Of a DNA stretch of 64,000 nucleotides, positions 27,722 to 36,490 are shown piece after piece; positions within the stretch are counted from its first letter, which is position 1, and every line of letters starts with the position of its first letter. The notes beneath the pieces were generated by a model. It saw only the letters and a list, made by a program, of their open reading frames with translations. It was not told the origin of the DNA and did no database searches. A program made the translations under genes and the position numbers. The stretch covers positions 1 through 64,000 of the forward strand of contig NZ_CAKUOF010000017.1 in assembly GCF_934668725.1 (NCBI RefSeq), given 5' to 3'. The DNA is from an uncultured Dysgonomonas sp. (lineage in GTDB: Bacteria > Bacteroidota > Bacteroidia > Bacteroidales > Dysgonomonadaceae).

Positions 27722-28118
27722 ATTATCACCTTTACAAGAACTTCGATTAGAAAGAAGCCAACTAAAGAATGAGTGTACTGAGTACGAACAAAAATTACAA
27801 GGTAATTGGCAATATGCCAAAGGGCATTTCGGTCGATTAGCTGTAGGCACAGTTCTATCTTCAGCAAAAAGTGGTATTGGTGACTTATTTTCCCTTGTAT
27901 CTGGGAAGAAACAAAACTCCGAGGAAGAAGAGGAAGAAGATAAGTCGTCTTCAGTAGTCACTCAAATGCTTCTTGGTGCAGCTCCCTTTATTTGGGAGAT
28001 GGTGCAACCCATGATTGTAGGAATGATTATGAAAAAAGTAAAGTCTCTCTTTGGAGGAAGCGAGAAAAAAAAGAAAAAAATAAAGAAAGTAAAGAAAAAA
28101 GCCTCAGATTTGGATTAA
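27711..28118 (+). CDS. Hypothetical protein with basic C-terminus
   Basis: A 135-residue protein that I do not recognise. It has an N-terminal helical segment (TKLSPLQELRLERSQLKNECTEYEQ style), an acidic run of glutamates around 65-75, a short hydrophobic segment (LLGAAPFIWEMVQPMIVGMIMKK) and a lysine-rich tail. It starts within the end of the DUF1469-like gene and ends inside the stem of an intrinsic terminator. The conserved trio suggests a shared envelope role. Confidence 0.6.
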   Translation: MKTKLSPLQELRLERSQLKNECTEYEQKLQGNWQYAKGHFGRLAVGTVLSSAKSGIGDLFSLVSGKKQNSEEEEEEDKSSSVVTQMLLGAAPFIWEMVQPMIVGMIMKKVKSLFGGSEKKKKKIKKVKKKASDLD

Positions 28119-28142
28119 CCAATTTCTGAAGCTTTCTTTTTA
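28098..28142 (+). terminator. Intrinsic terminator overlapping the 3' end of the small-gene trio
   Basis: AAAGC-TCAGA-TGG pairs with CCA-TCTGA-GCTTT around the stop codon and is followed by a T-rich tail. The coding sequence itself forms the left arm. Confidence 0.7.
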
Positions 28143-28191
28143 TAATTAGTTTGCCGTCCTAATCTTCCTTCAAGGCTACTATACTACAAGC

Positions 28192-29520
28192 TTATATACT
28201 TTTATTCTGCCACTTACCTCTAGTTAAATATAAATAGGATAATACCATAAGAGTTCCCCAATACACATACTCTACAGTCCAACATACTGCAACCGATGAC
28301 TTATTGTGAATAACTATCACATACATAACTCCAACATAGAGAACAATTGTAATCATCTCGAAGATTAGTGCCCAGCGAGTATTACCCGTTCCGGATATCG
28401 AATTAAACAAAACTGTACCAAGACTACATATCGGTAAAGCACAAACCAATACGATCAATGGCATAATGGTTTCTTGTACCAAAGACATATCTTTATTAGA
28501 AGCAATTAGTCCGATCCAGAAATCAGCCTTTACTAAAGTAAATAATCCCATAAGTATTACAATACTTAGATTTAACAAACAAATTCGTTTAATTAAAGGC
28601 CATACTTCATGGTACTTACTTGTACCCATTGTATTACTAACCAATGTATTTGCCGTAGTAGACAATGCATTCATCGGAATAAAGTAGATCATATAGAAAG
28701 TTCGGATAATATTAGTAATTGCCAAATCTCTTTCTCCGTGATTCTCTATCGCTAAAAAGAAGATAAACCAAGTAGACATAGAAATTGCATACTGTGCCAT
28801 TGTAAATACAGAAATATTAAGAATACGTTTGATGACAGAAAAGCGAAATTTCATTTTATGGAAGCCATATTTTCCTAAATCTACAGTCTTAAAAGTATAT
28901 ATTATAAAAAATATAATTGAGGAAATCTCTGCAATAACCGATGCCATACCAGCTCCAGCTATACCCAATTGAGGAAATCCAAAATTTCCAAAAATAAGAA
29001 CATAATCAAATATTATATTTACAACAGTCATCACTGCTGCATTCAGAGTAAGAACCGAGGTTCGTGCAATCCCTACATAAAAAGCTCGAAACATTATATT
29101 TACTGATGCAAAAAAGAAACCAAATGTTCTCCAATGTAAATATTCGGAAGCAGCTTCATAAACATGATGAGACTTAATCAGTGTTGGCAGTAACGTTTTT
29201 GAAAAAATATTAGAAAGTCCATACAACAAAGCTGCAAAAACCAAAAGAAACATCATTCCCTGAAGAACTATAGTTCCTATTTGATCATAGTTTTTCTCCC
29301 CATTCCGACGCCCTATCATTATCTGAGCACCTATACTGAACCCAAACCCCAGCATAAAAAATGCTATATAATATATACCTGCCAGTCCGGCAGCTCCAAA
29401 CTCAACCTCCCCTACTCTACCCAGAAATATTGTATTGGTAATTTGCATAACATTCTGTGTCAGCAAACCTAGCATTATGGGAAGACTTACCTTCCAAATA
29501 TCTTTATACGAATATGCCAT
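28192..29520 (-). CDS. MATE family efflux transporter
   Basis: The 442-residue protein has about twelve hydrophobic helices and the MATE N-terminus (SLPIMLGLLTQNVMQITNTIFLGR). It includes the paired half-transporter layout and GTGNTRWALIFEM, a MATE-like repeat. These exporters move cationic drugs or metabolites against Na+ or H+. The substrate cannot be read from sequence. It stands alone, separated from panD by 80 nt on the same strand. Confidence 0.9.
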   Translation of the reverse strand: MAYSYKDIWKVSLPIMLGLLTQNVMQITNTIFLGRVGEVEFGAAGLAGIYYIAFFMLGFGFSIGAQIMIGRRNGEKNYDQIGTIVLQGMMFLLVFAALLYGLSNIFSKTLLPTLIKSHHVYEAASEYLHWRTFGFFFASVNIMFRAFYVGIARTSVLTLNAAVMTVVNIIFDYVLIFGNFGFPQLGIAGAGMASVIAEISSIIFFIIYTFKTVDLGKYGFHKMKFRFSVIKRILNISVFTMAQYAISMSTWFIFFLAIENHGERDLAITNIIRTFYMIYFIPMNALSTTANTLVSNTMGTSKYHEVWPLIKRICLLNLSIVILMGLFTLVKADFWIGLIASNKDMSLVQETIMPLIVLVCALPICSLGTVLFNSISGTGNTRWALIFEMITIVLYVGVMYVIVIHNKSSVAVCWTVEYVYWGTLMVLSYLYLTRGKWQNKSI

Positions 29521-29600
29521 AACTTCAATTCGGCTAATCTAAAATAAAAAGGGATGACTAAAATACATCACCCCAATTCTTATATTAAATTATTACTTTT

Positions 29601-29954
29601 TTAATCTATTAATTTATTTGTTTTCGTATCGGGAAATATGATCCAAGGCTTGAACGTTTTCGCTTCTTCAAAATCCAGAATGGCATATGATATAATAATT
29701 ATAATATCGCCCGGCTGTACACGCCTGGCTGCTGCACCATTCAGACAGATTGTACCTGTTCCACGCTCTCCTTTAATGATATAAGTCTCGAAACGTTCCC
29801 CGTTATTATTATTTACAATAGATACCTTTTCCCCTGCTATCATATTAGCAGCATCCATTAAATCTTCATCAATAGTAATACTTCCGATATAATTTAAGCT
29901 GGCATCGGTTACAGTAACTCTATGAATTTTTGATTTTAAAACTTCTATTTTCAT
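29601..29954 (-). CDS. panD: Aspartate 1-decarboxylase
   Basis: PanD makes beta-alanine from aspartate for pantothenate synthesis. The 117-residue proenzyme has the conserved Tyr22-Ile-Gly24-Ser25 self-cleavage site (Ser25 becomes the pyruvoyl group), plus GERFETYIIKGERGTG and NGAAARRVQPGD. ATG 29954 puts the cleavage site at the canonical 24/25 position; a TTG nine bases upstream is rejected. It follows panC by 64 nt in the same direction, and a micro-palindrome lies in that gap. Confidence 0.94.
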   Translation of the reverse strand: MKIEVLKSKIHRVTVTDASLNYIGSITIDEDLMDAANMIAGEKVSIVNNNNGERFETYIIKGERGTGTICLNGAAARRVQPGDIIIIISYAILDFEEAKTFKPWIIFPDTKTNKLID

Positions 29955-29965
29955 TCTTTTCAATT

Positions 29966-29980
29966 AAGGCTCCTGACCTT
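29966..29980. repeat. Micro-palindrome in the panC-panD gap
   Basis: AAGGCTCCTGACCTT keeps the AAGG/CCTT arms of the family with mismatches inside. It lies 11 nt before the panD ATG. Confidence 0.5.
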
Positions 29981-30018
29981 TTTATTGTTTCTGCAAATAT
30001 TAATTTATACAGATATTG

Positions 30019-30864
30019 TTAAGAGTAATATATAATATTATCAATTAAACGAACTTCACCACAAAAAACAGTAATGCAGCCTACTGCATATTGGGTATCT
30101 TTCCAATCAGATATTTGCTGTAAAGTATTTCCATCTACAATTTCGAAGTATTCAACCTCTAAAGAAGCAATTTTGTTAATATTTTCTATAACCCAAAATC
30201 GAAGTTCTTCTACTGTTTTATTATTATATAAGGTCTTACTCTCCGATAAAACTCTATATATATTGACGGCATCTTTCTTTTGATCTTCGGTCAATCGTTG
30301 ATTACGGCTACTCATAGCCAAACCACTATCTTCACGCCTTATAGGCATCGGTACTATTTCGACCGGAATATTTAATTGGCGAACCATTTGTCTGATAATT
30401 GCCAATTGCTGAAAATCTTTTTCACCGAAATATGCTTTATCCGGTTTCACAATATCGAATAAACGACTTACAACTTGAGCAACACCATTAAAATGTCCGG
30501 GACGGAACTTACCTTCCATCACTTTATCTAATTGTCCGAAATCGAATTGGCGATTATCCGGCTCAGGGTATATTTCCTGTACAGAAGGCACAAAAACGAT
30601 ATCGACACCGGCATAATTTAGAAGTTTAATGTCTTCATCAATCGTTCGGGGATATTTCTCCAGGTCTGTCTGATTATTGAACTGTGTCGGGTTTACAAAG
30701 ATGCTAACTATACAAACATCGTTTTGCTCACGGCATTTTTTCACTAGAGAAATATGTCCTTCATGTAAAGCTCCCATAGTAGGAACAAAACCGATTGTTT
30801 TTCTCTCATTTTTACTTATCGACACTGCATTTTGCAGATCATTAATAGTGTATAGAGTTATCAT
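30019..30864 (-). CDS. panC: Pantothenate synthetase
   Basis: PanC joins pantoate and beta-alanine with ATP. The 281-residue protein carries VPTMGALHEGHISLVK (nucleotide-binding HIGH-like motif), NPTQFN, GKFRPGHFNGVAQVV, PDKAYFGEKDFQQL and SSRNQRL, a complete set. It precedes panD on the same strand. panB is not in the window. It is divergent from the glycogen-synthase-like gene across a 200-nt spacer. Confidence 0.95.
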   Translation of the reverse strand: MITLYTINDLQNAVSISKNERKTIGFVPTMGALHEGHISLVKKCREQNDVCIVSIFVNPTQFNNQTDLEKYPRTIDEDIKLLNYAGVDIVFVPSVQEIYPEPDNRQFDFGQLDKVMEGKFRPGHFNGVAQVVSRLFDIVKPDKAYFGEKDFQQLAIIRQMVRQLNIPVEIVPMPIRREDSGLAMSSRNQRLTEDQKKDAVNIYRVLSESKTLYNNKTVEELRFWVIENINKIASLEVEYFEIVDGNTLQQISDWKDTQYAVGCITVFCGEVRLIDNIIYYS

Positions 30865-31027
30865 AAACCTTTACCTCAACTGGCCTTTAAAAAGATTGTG
30901 CAAAGCAACTAAATTTTTATGAGAAATAAAATTTTAGAAAGACTTCATTTTCGGAAAATTCATCTTTAACTAAACCTCTACAAATTTTCATTCTGAGAAA
31001 ATTGCTCAAAACCAATTTTTTTTTTAT

Positions 31028-31035
31028 TATCTTTG
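31028..31035 (+). promoter_or_regulatory. Putative -7 box of the glycogen-synthase-like gene
   Basis: TATCTTTG matches the -7 consensus 29 nt before ATG 31065. A TTG lies about 23 nt upstream, a loose -33 candidate. Confidence 0.5.
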
Positions 31036-31064
31036 TACTTTCATATAATTGAAGACAGTATACA

Positions 31065-31877
31065 ATGAGCATAAAAAGAGTTTTATTTATTACACAAGAA
31101 ATCACCCCTTATCTTCCTGAATCTTTACTAGCAAATACTTGCAGATACCTACCTCAAGCAATACAAGAAAAAGGCAAAGAAATCAGGACTTTCATGCCTA
31201 AATTTGGAAATATAAACGAACGTCGTAATCAACTGCATGAGGTTATACGCCTATCTGGGATGAACCTTATAATAGATGATACAGACCATCCGCTTATTAT
31301 AAAAGTAGCATCAATACAGGCAGCGCGCATGCAAGTATATTTCATTGATAATGATGATTTTTTCAGTAGAAAAAATACTATTATGGATGATGATAGGCAA
31401 GAATTTCCGGATAATGACGAACGTAGTATATTTTACGTAAGAGGTGTGCTTGAAACAATAAAAAAACTTCGCTGGATTCCGGATGTAATACATTGCCACG
31501 GATGGATGACAGCTTTGACTCCTTTGTATATTAAAACAGCATTTGCTGATGACCCCTGCTTCAAAGATGCTAAAGTTGTTTATTCATTATATAATGACGA
31601 TTTTAAACAATCATTCTCCGATAAATTCGCTTCTAAACTTAAATTAGCCGGAATTACGGATAAATATACTAAAGATCTTACCACCGGTGAAGATATTAAT
31701 TATATTAAGTTGACCAACTTTGCCATGAAATACGCAGATGGTGTTATTCAAACTGCAGAAACGGTTAACCCCGCTTTATTAGAGTATATTAATAATAACA
31801 AAATCAAATTTCTTCCCTATCAGGGAGATGTAGACGAATCGGCAGATGCAATCAATAGCTTTTATGACACTTTGTAA
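31065..31877 (+). CDS. Glycogen/starch synthase N-terminal half (GT5-like), stand-alone
   Basis: This 270-residue protein matches only the N-terminal Rossmann half of bacterial glycogen synthase. The start (KRVLFITQEITPYLPES) replaces the usual KxGGL ADP-glucose loop, there is a VIHCHGWMTALTPLYIK block near 140-156, and the frame ends before the C-terminal GT-B domain, which carries the sugar-nucleotide motifs. It is therefore unlikely to be an ordinary glycogen synthase. No remnant of the missing half follows; the next gene starts 99 nt later. It could be a binding or regulatory protein. Neighbouring panC and a DUF4270 lipoprotein form a set I believe recurs in Bacteroidales. Confidence 0.78.
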   Translation: MSIKRVLFITQEITPYLPESLLANTCRYLPQAIQEKGKEIRTFMPKFGNINERRNQLHEVIRLSGMNLIIDDTDHPLIIKVASIQAARMQVYFIDNDDFFSRKNTIMDDDRQEFPDNDERSIFYVRGVLETIKKLRWIPDVIHCHGWMTALTPLYIKTAFADDPCFKDAKVVYSLYNDDFKQSFSDKFASKLKLAGITDKYTKDLTTGEDINYIKLTNFAMKYADGVIQTAETVNPALLEYINNNKIKFLPYQGDVDESADAINSFYDTL

Positions 31878-31976
31878 TTATACAAATTCATAAAAATATT
31901 GAAAATTGTTTTTTTGTTTTTGCAGCTACGTATTTTTTCTGATCTTTGGGCAACCAAAATGTAATTTAAAAGCAGA

Positions 31977-33323
31977 ATGAAAGTAAAGTCCGTATTCGCG
32001 ATAGTTTCTTGTTTTATAGCATTAGCTTTTGCATCCTGTGATGATGATTTGAACTCAATTGGAGGAACAATTCAACCACCCGCAGATAGTATATCTATAT
32101 TAACCGATACATTAGCAATAAAAGCAAGAACCATATCAATGAAGGATTCGGTATATGCCCGAACCATAAATGGAGTATTAGGACAATATGAAGATAATTT
32201 GTTCGGAACCATAAAATCAGATTACTTATGTCAATTTTATTTCCCTGAAGGGGGTAAATTCCAAGATAATTTAATAAAGATTGATTCCGTACAGTTTGCT
32301 ATTGATTTTAATAGTTATAGTGGAGACACACTTGCTCCAATGGGGTTATCAGTATATGAAGCTACTAAGACAATTCCCGAAAACTTCTATACCAACGCCG
32401 ATCCAACAAAGTATATTGGAGACAAGCCAACTCTTTTAGCTAGCGAAGCTTATACTATAAGTGGAGCAAAAATTGTATCAAAAACCACAAACCAGCGTGA
32501 AATTATAGCTGATCTAGGTATTGAATTTGGAAAAAGAATATACAATGGCTGGAAAGATAAAAAATTTACAGATAATACTTCCTTTAATAATTTCTTCAAA
32601 GGTACATATGTCACAACAAACTTTGGGTCGGGCAGTTTGATTAGAGTACTTTTCACATCTATTGATATCTATTATAAATACAATGATGTATTAGGCAACC
32701 ACGATAATACAGCCGACACTATAAGAAATGCGACATTTTCATTGACAGTAACGCCTGAAGTTATGCAACTAAATCATATCAAGAATAAAAATCCGGATGA
32801 ATTATTTGTTGAAGGAACAGGTGCTACATATTTAAAAACTCCGGCAGGAGTCTATACTGAAGTAACTTTTCCGATCAATCAGATTAGGGAAAATATGGCT
32901 AAGAAAAGTTTCAAAACAATAAATACAGCACTATTCACACTGAAAGGTTATACTGAAAAAGAATCTACAGCTAAATATGAATTGGGTCGTCCTACGACAT
33001 TATTACTTATTAATAAAGATTCTATTGATTCATTTTTCAGCCAAAGAAAATTATACGATGGAAAAACAACAGTTATAGGCACAAGAGAAAGCAACAATAT
33101 CTATAACTTTGCAAATATATCTACTCTGATCAATACATATAAAGATATGAATTTGACTAAAGATCCTGTATTTGCAGTCATTCCTGTAGAAGTAGCTTAC
33201 AAAACAGATGCAAACGGAACAAGTTATCTGACCGGTGTATTTAATTATATGCAACCTGCAACCAGTATAATCAGAAGCGATGAAAAAAATATGAGACTTA
33301 GCCTTATATACAGTAAGTTCTAG
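31977..33323 (+). CDS. DUF4270 family lipoprotein
   Basis: A 448-residue lipoprotein: signal peptide with lipobox FASC (Cys about 20), followed by 'DDDLNSIGGTIQPPADSISI', which is typical of the DUF4270 family near its mature N-terminus, and a long beta-rich body ending in NMRLSLIYSKF. The function of DUF4270 is unknown; the protein is probably outer-membrane associated. It follows the half-length glycogen-synthase-like gene by 99 nt on the same strand. Confidence 0.82.
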   Translation: MKVKSVFAIVSCFIALAFASCDDDLNSIGGTIQPPADSISILTDTLAIKARTISMKDSVYARTINGVLGQYEDNLFGTIKSDYLCQFYFPEGGKFQDNLIKIDSVQFAIDFNSYSGDTLAPMGLSVYEATKTIPENFYTNADPTKYIGDKPTLLASEAYTISGAKIVSKTTNQREIIADLGIEFGKRIYNGWKDKKFTDNTSFNNFFKGTYVTTNFGSGSLIRVLFTSIDIYYKYNDVLGNHDNTADTIRNATFSLTVTPEVMQLNHIKNKNPDELFVEGTGATYLKTPAGVYTEVTFPINQIRENMAKKSFKTINTALFTLKGYTEKESTAKYELGRPTTLLLINKDSIDSFFSQRKLYDGKTTVIGTRESNNIYNFANISTLINTYKDMNLTKDPVFAVIPVEVAYKTDANGTSYLTGVFNYMQPATSIIRSDEKNMRLSLIYSKF

Positions 33324-33391
33324 AATCATAAGAAATATTCCCCAAAACAGCTACCTGACAAATTTCAGGATAGCATAACGAAAGTTATCAG

Positions 33392-33769
33392 ATGCTGTTA
33401 AGAAATAAGAGAAAACATGCAACGTACCTATTATTCCTAATTTATTTGGGGTACTTTGCTGTTGTCTCTTTATTTGTTCATATGCACGTGTATGAAGGAG
33501 TTATATACGTACATTCACATCCATACCGAAAATCACAAGATATACCAAACAACTCTAACAAATTACCATTAGAGACTCATCAACACACTGCAGCTTCATT
33601 CTTTACAGCAAATCAATTATCTAATATAACATCCGGTGAGGCAAAGTCGTTTATTTCTACAGATATTATACTGACTTCTAAAAAGATATTCTACTATGAA
33701 TATGATGTCAGCCCTGTAATAATTACTCCACAAAGGCAATTTAGTTTACGAGCTCCGCCATTAGTTTAA
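33392..33769 (+). CDS. Small secreted/membrane protein with His clusters
   Basis: A 125-residue protein with an N-terminal hydrophobic helix (about 11-32) and a short tail rich in histidine: HMHVYEG, VHSHPYRK and THQHT lie within 45 residues. These clusters could bind Cu, Zn, Ni or Fe. Small proteins with such motifs occur next to TonB-dependent receptors in Bacteroidota and the family may be annotated as a DUF, but I cannot name it safely. It precedes the TonB receptor by 255 nt on the same strand. I infer a periplasmic metal-related role. Confidence 0.6.
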   Translation: MLLRNKRKHATYLLFLIYLGYFAVVSLFVHMHVYEGVIYVHSHPYRKSQDIPNNSNKLPLETHQHTAASFFTANQLSNITSGEAKSFISTDIILTSKKIFYYEYDVSPVIITPQRQFSLRAPPLV

Positions 33770-33798
33770 TACTTCATTATAAACAAACATCTTTATAG

Positions 33799-33822
33799 AC
33801 AGAAAGGCTCTATTCTTTCTGT
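33799..33822 (+). terminator. Weak hairpin after the His-rich gene
   Basis: ACAGAAAG and CTTTCTGT form an 8-bp stem with an 8-nt loop. The tail (AAAATTTTA) is not a clean T-run, so it may be a weak terminator or processing site. Confidence 0.4.
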
Positions 33823-33942
33823 AAAATTTTATGTGCTATTAATCTAAATAACACATAAAAGACATCCACATATTTAATAAAATTCAATCTGATACTCTAT
33901 TACAGGGTTTGGATAATAACCTCATTATATTAATAAGGTTAC

Positions 33943-34016
33943 CTATAGAAAGCTGCTTTTCGAGTAGCCCGGAAGTTGCTATTCTCCACATTATAAAATG
34001 GCTATTATTTCTATAG
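33943..34016 (+). promoter_or_regulatory. Structured leader of the TonB-dependent receptor
   Basis: CTATAGAAA (33943-33951) pairs perfectly with TTTCTATAG (34008-34016), enclosing about 56 nt. Inside, GAGTAGC (33962-33968) can pair either with GCTGCTTT-side bases just upstream or with GCTATTC just downstream, so the two hairpins exclude each other. This resembles a switching regulatory leader. I do not recognise a known riboswitch class. Confidence 0.45.
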
Positions 34017-34024
34017 ATTAAAAG

Positions 34025-36328
34025 ATGAAAATTATGAAATTACAATATATACTCGCCATACTACTTCTTTCAATATCATTAATGCACATATATGCAGGTC
34101 CCGAACACATAGTACATATTTCCGGACAAGTAATAGATGCTAAAACAAAGGAGCCAATAGTTGATGCCACAATTTCTTTGGAAGGAACACGCTCTCAGGC
34201 TCTATCAGATGATGATGGAAATTTCCTGATAAAAAATATTCATTCCGGAAAATATATAATACAAGTACAAGCATTAGGCTATGCTATAGAAAGGCAAGAA
34301 ATAAACCTAGCCCCTTATAGCACAAAAAAAATAGTAATAGAGCTCAACTTCGAAAATTACGAATTAGCAGAAGTTGCTGTAACAGCTTCCATTTCCAAGC
34401 TAAAAAGAGATATTTCTCCCATTGTTGTTTCACAACTTACGCCAAAAACATTCGAGGCAACTCAATCTCTAACCCTTTCTCAAGGGTTAAACTTTAGTCC
34501 TGGAGTACGGGTTGAAACGACTTGCCAGAATTGTGGTTCGCAAGAGGTAAGGATTAATGGACTAGAAGGTCATTACTCTGAAATACTAATTAATAGCCAA
34601 CCTGTAGTCGGAGCATTGACCAAAACTTATGGCTTAGATCAAATTCCTCTTAATATGGTAGATGAAATAAATATCATACGAGGTGGAAACTCCGCTCTGT
34701 ATGGATCACATGCTATAGGAGGAGTTATAGATATTATTACAAAAGAACCGGAGAATAATTATTATGAAATCAAGTATAATCTTTCTCTTATCGAGGGAAA
34801 ATCTGCTGACAATATGCTATTATTCAACACATCGCTCATTGATAAGAGTAAGACGTCAGGCATTAGTGTATTTGGTAATATGAGAAGTCGGAACCCTTGG
34901 GATGCTAATGATGATGGATTTTCTGAAATTGGTAAAAACAGAGCATCTTCTTTAGGTTTCAGTTCATTCTTAAAACCTAGTAAGGACAGTAAAATTGCAG
35001 CAGAATATCGATACACCTCGGAAGAACGAAGAGGAGGGGACAGCTTTAATAAACCTCCACACGAAGCAAATATAGCAGAATACAGCCACTTTAAGATACA
35101 TTCGGGCTCTGTAGACTATTCTCAGCATCTTAAAGGCAATAAGCACCGTTTAAATATACACCTATCTATCCAAGATGCTTATCGTGATAGTTATTTCGGA
35201 GCAGAGCACGAACCAAATGGATATGGGAAAACCACAGAATTAACTTTAATTGGAAATGTTAAGTACGAGATGAATATAAATAACCTTTTATTTATGCCTG
35301 CCAAATTTGTAAGTGGATACACTCAAAGCCACGACATGCTGCGAAATGAAATTCCGGGATATAATTACAAACAAAATCAAAATATCAATATTGGAACTTT
35401 ATATTTTCAAAATGAATGGCAAAACGAAAGATTATCCATAGCTATTGGAGCACGATTAGAAAAGCATTCTCTTGTTGATAATCTAAATATTATGCCAAGA
35501 GTGAATGCACGATATAAAATAGTTAGAGATGTCAATTTACGAGGAGGATATACTGTCGGATATAGAGCACCGGAAATTACAGGAGGAGACTTAGATATAC
35601 CAATACAAGGAGGAAAAGCAACCTTATTAAGTTTTTCCGACAATATAAAACCTGAACGATCTCGAAGTTTCTCCGGAGGGCTTGATACTAAATTTTACAA
35701 CGAAGATTTTTATTCATACTTTCTAATAGAAGGATTCTTCACCCGCATAGATAATGCATTCATAGATCGATTTATTGGCGAAAATGAAACAGGAAATACA
35801 CTGGTACAAAGAGAAAACGCCAACAGAGCCACCATATCAGGAATCAATTTTGAAACATCGATACAACCATACGGATGGCTTCAAATAGATGGTGGATATA
35901 CTATTCAAAAAGGTCGATACAAATCACCTGAAAGATGGTCAGACGACGAAACCATAGAACCTACTAGAAATATACTAAGATCACCGGAACAATATGGTTT
36001 TATATCAGCAACAGCTAGCCCACGATCACCATTCTCTATTGCTTTTTCAGGAACCTATACAGGATCTATGTATGTACCACATCTCGCCGGATATATCGAA
36101 AATGATGAGTTAAAGAAAACACCTCAGTTTTTTGATATGACAACAAAAATTACTTATTCTTTTAAGCTGAATACATACAATAAAGCAGAAATAAGCTGTG
36201 GAATACAAAATATTTTTAACAGTAGACAACATGATTTTGATAAAGGAATCAATCGAGATGCAGACTATATATACGGTCCATCTTTACCCCGAACTTACTT
36301 TATAGGATTGAAATTAAGCTCTTTCTAA
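34025..36328 (+). CDS. TonB-dependent outer-membrane receptor
   Basis: A 767-residue receptor with a signal peptide (about 1-24), a carboxypeptidase-like regulatory domain (about 30-110), a plug (about 120-235) and a 22-strand barrel. The plug contains TCQNCGSQEVRINGLEG with Cys167 and Cys170, and VDEINIIRGGNSALYGSHAIGGVIDIITKEP, the standard plug end. The C-terminus TYFIGLKLSSF is a barrel-closing strand. No SusD partner is present, so import of a metal complex, haem or cobamide is more likely than glycan import. The CxxC in the plug may bind metal or form a disulfide. It follows a His-rich small protein and a structured leader. Confidence 0.85.
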   Translation: MKIMKLQYILAILLLSISLMHIYAGPEHIVHISGQVIDAKTKEPIVDATISLEGTRSQALSDDDGNFLIKNIHSGKYIIQVQALGYAIERQEINLAPYSTKKIVIELNFENYELAEVAVTASISKLKRDISPIVVSQLTPKTFEATQSLTLSQGLNFSPGVRVETTCQNCGSQEVRINGLEGHYSEILINSQPVVGALTKTYGLDQIPLNMVDEINIIRGGNSALYGSHAIGGVIDIITKEPENNYYEIKYNLSLIEGKSADNMLLFNTSLIDKSKTSGISVFGNMRSRNPWDANDDGFSEIGKNRASSLGFSSFLKPSKDSKIAAEYRYTSEERRGGDSFNKPPHEANIAEYSHFKIHSGSVDYSQHLKGNKHRLNIHLSIQDAYRDSYFGAEHEPNGYGKTTELTLIGNVKYEMNINNLLFMPAKFVSGYTQSHDMLRNEIPGYNYKQNQNINIGTLYFQNEWQNERLSIAIGARLEKHSLVDNLNIMPRVNARYKIVRDVNLRGGYTVGYRAPEITGGDLDIPIQGGKATLLSFSDNIKPERSRSFSGGLDTKFYNEDFYSYFLIEGFFTRIDNAFIDRFIGENETGNTLVQRENANRATISGINFETSIQPYGWLQIDGGYTIQKGRYKSPERWSDDETIEPTRNILRSPEQYGFISATASPRSPFSIAFSGTYTGSMYVPHLAGYIENDELKKTPQFFDMTTKITYSFKLNTYNKAEISCGIQNIFNSRQHDFDKGINRDADYIYGPSLPRTYFIGLKLSSF

Positions 36329-36334
36329 AAAAAG

Positions 36335-36425
36335 AAAAAATTGCATCTCGTTCACATATTATCTAAAACTAACAGAAGAATATAAATATTACGCTGTTAA
36401 TATAGACTAATGAGATGCAATTTTT
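36335..36425 (+). terminator. Large nested inverted repeat, probable terminator of the receptor gene
   Basis: AAAAATTGCATCTC-G-TT pairs with AA-T-GAGATGCAATTTTT at 36409-36425, a roughly 17-bp stem ending in a T-run. A second inverted repeat (TAACAG 36370-36375 with CTGTTA 36394-36399) sits inside the 56-nt loop. Confidence 0.6.
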
Positions 36426-36448
36426 ATTGGGTTCTATAAATTTGATGT

Positions 36449-36456
36449 TATCTTTG
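36449..36456 (+). promoter_or_regulatory. Putative promoter of the LysE gene
   Basis: TATCTTTG with TTGG 18 nt upstream (36427-36430), a reasonable Bacteroidota promoter about 35 nt before the LysE ATG. Confidence 0.5.
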
Positions 36457-36490
36457 TTATATAGAATAATACTTTATTCTGTTAATAGAA

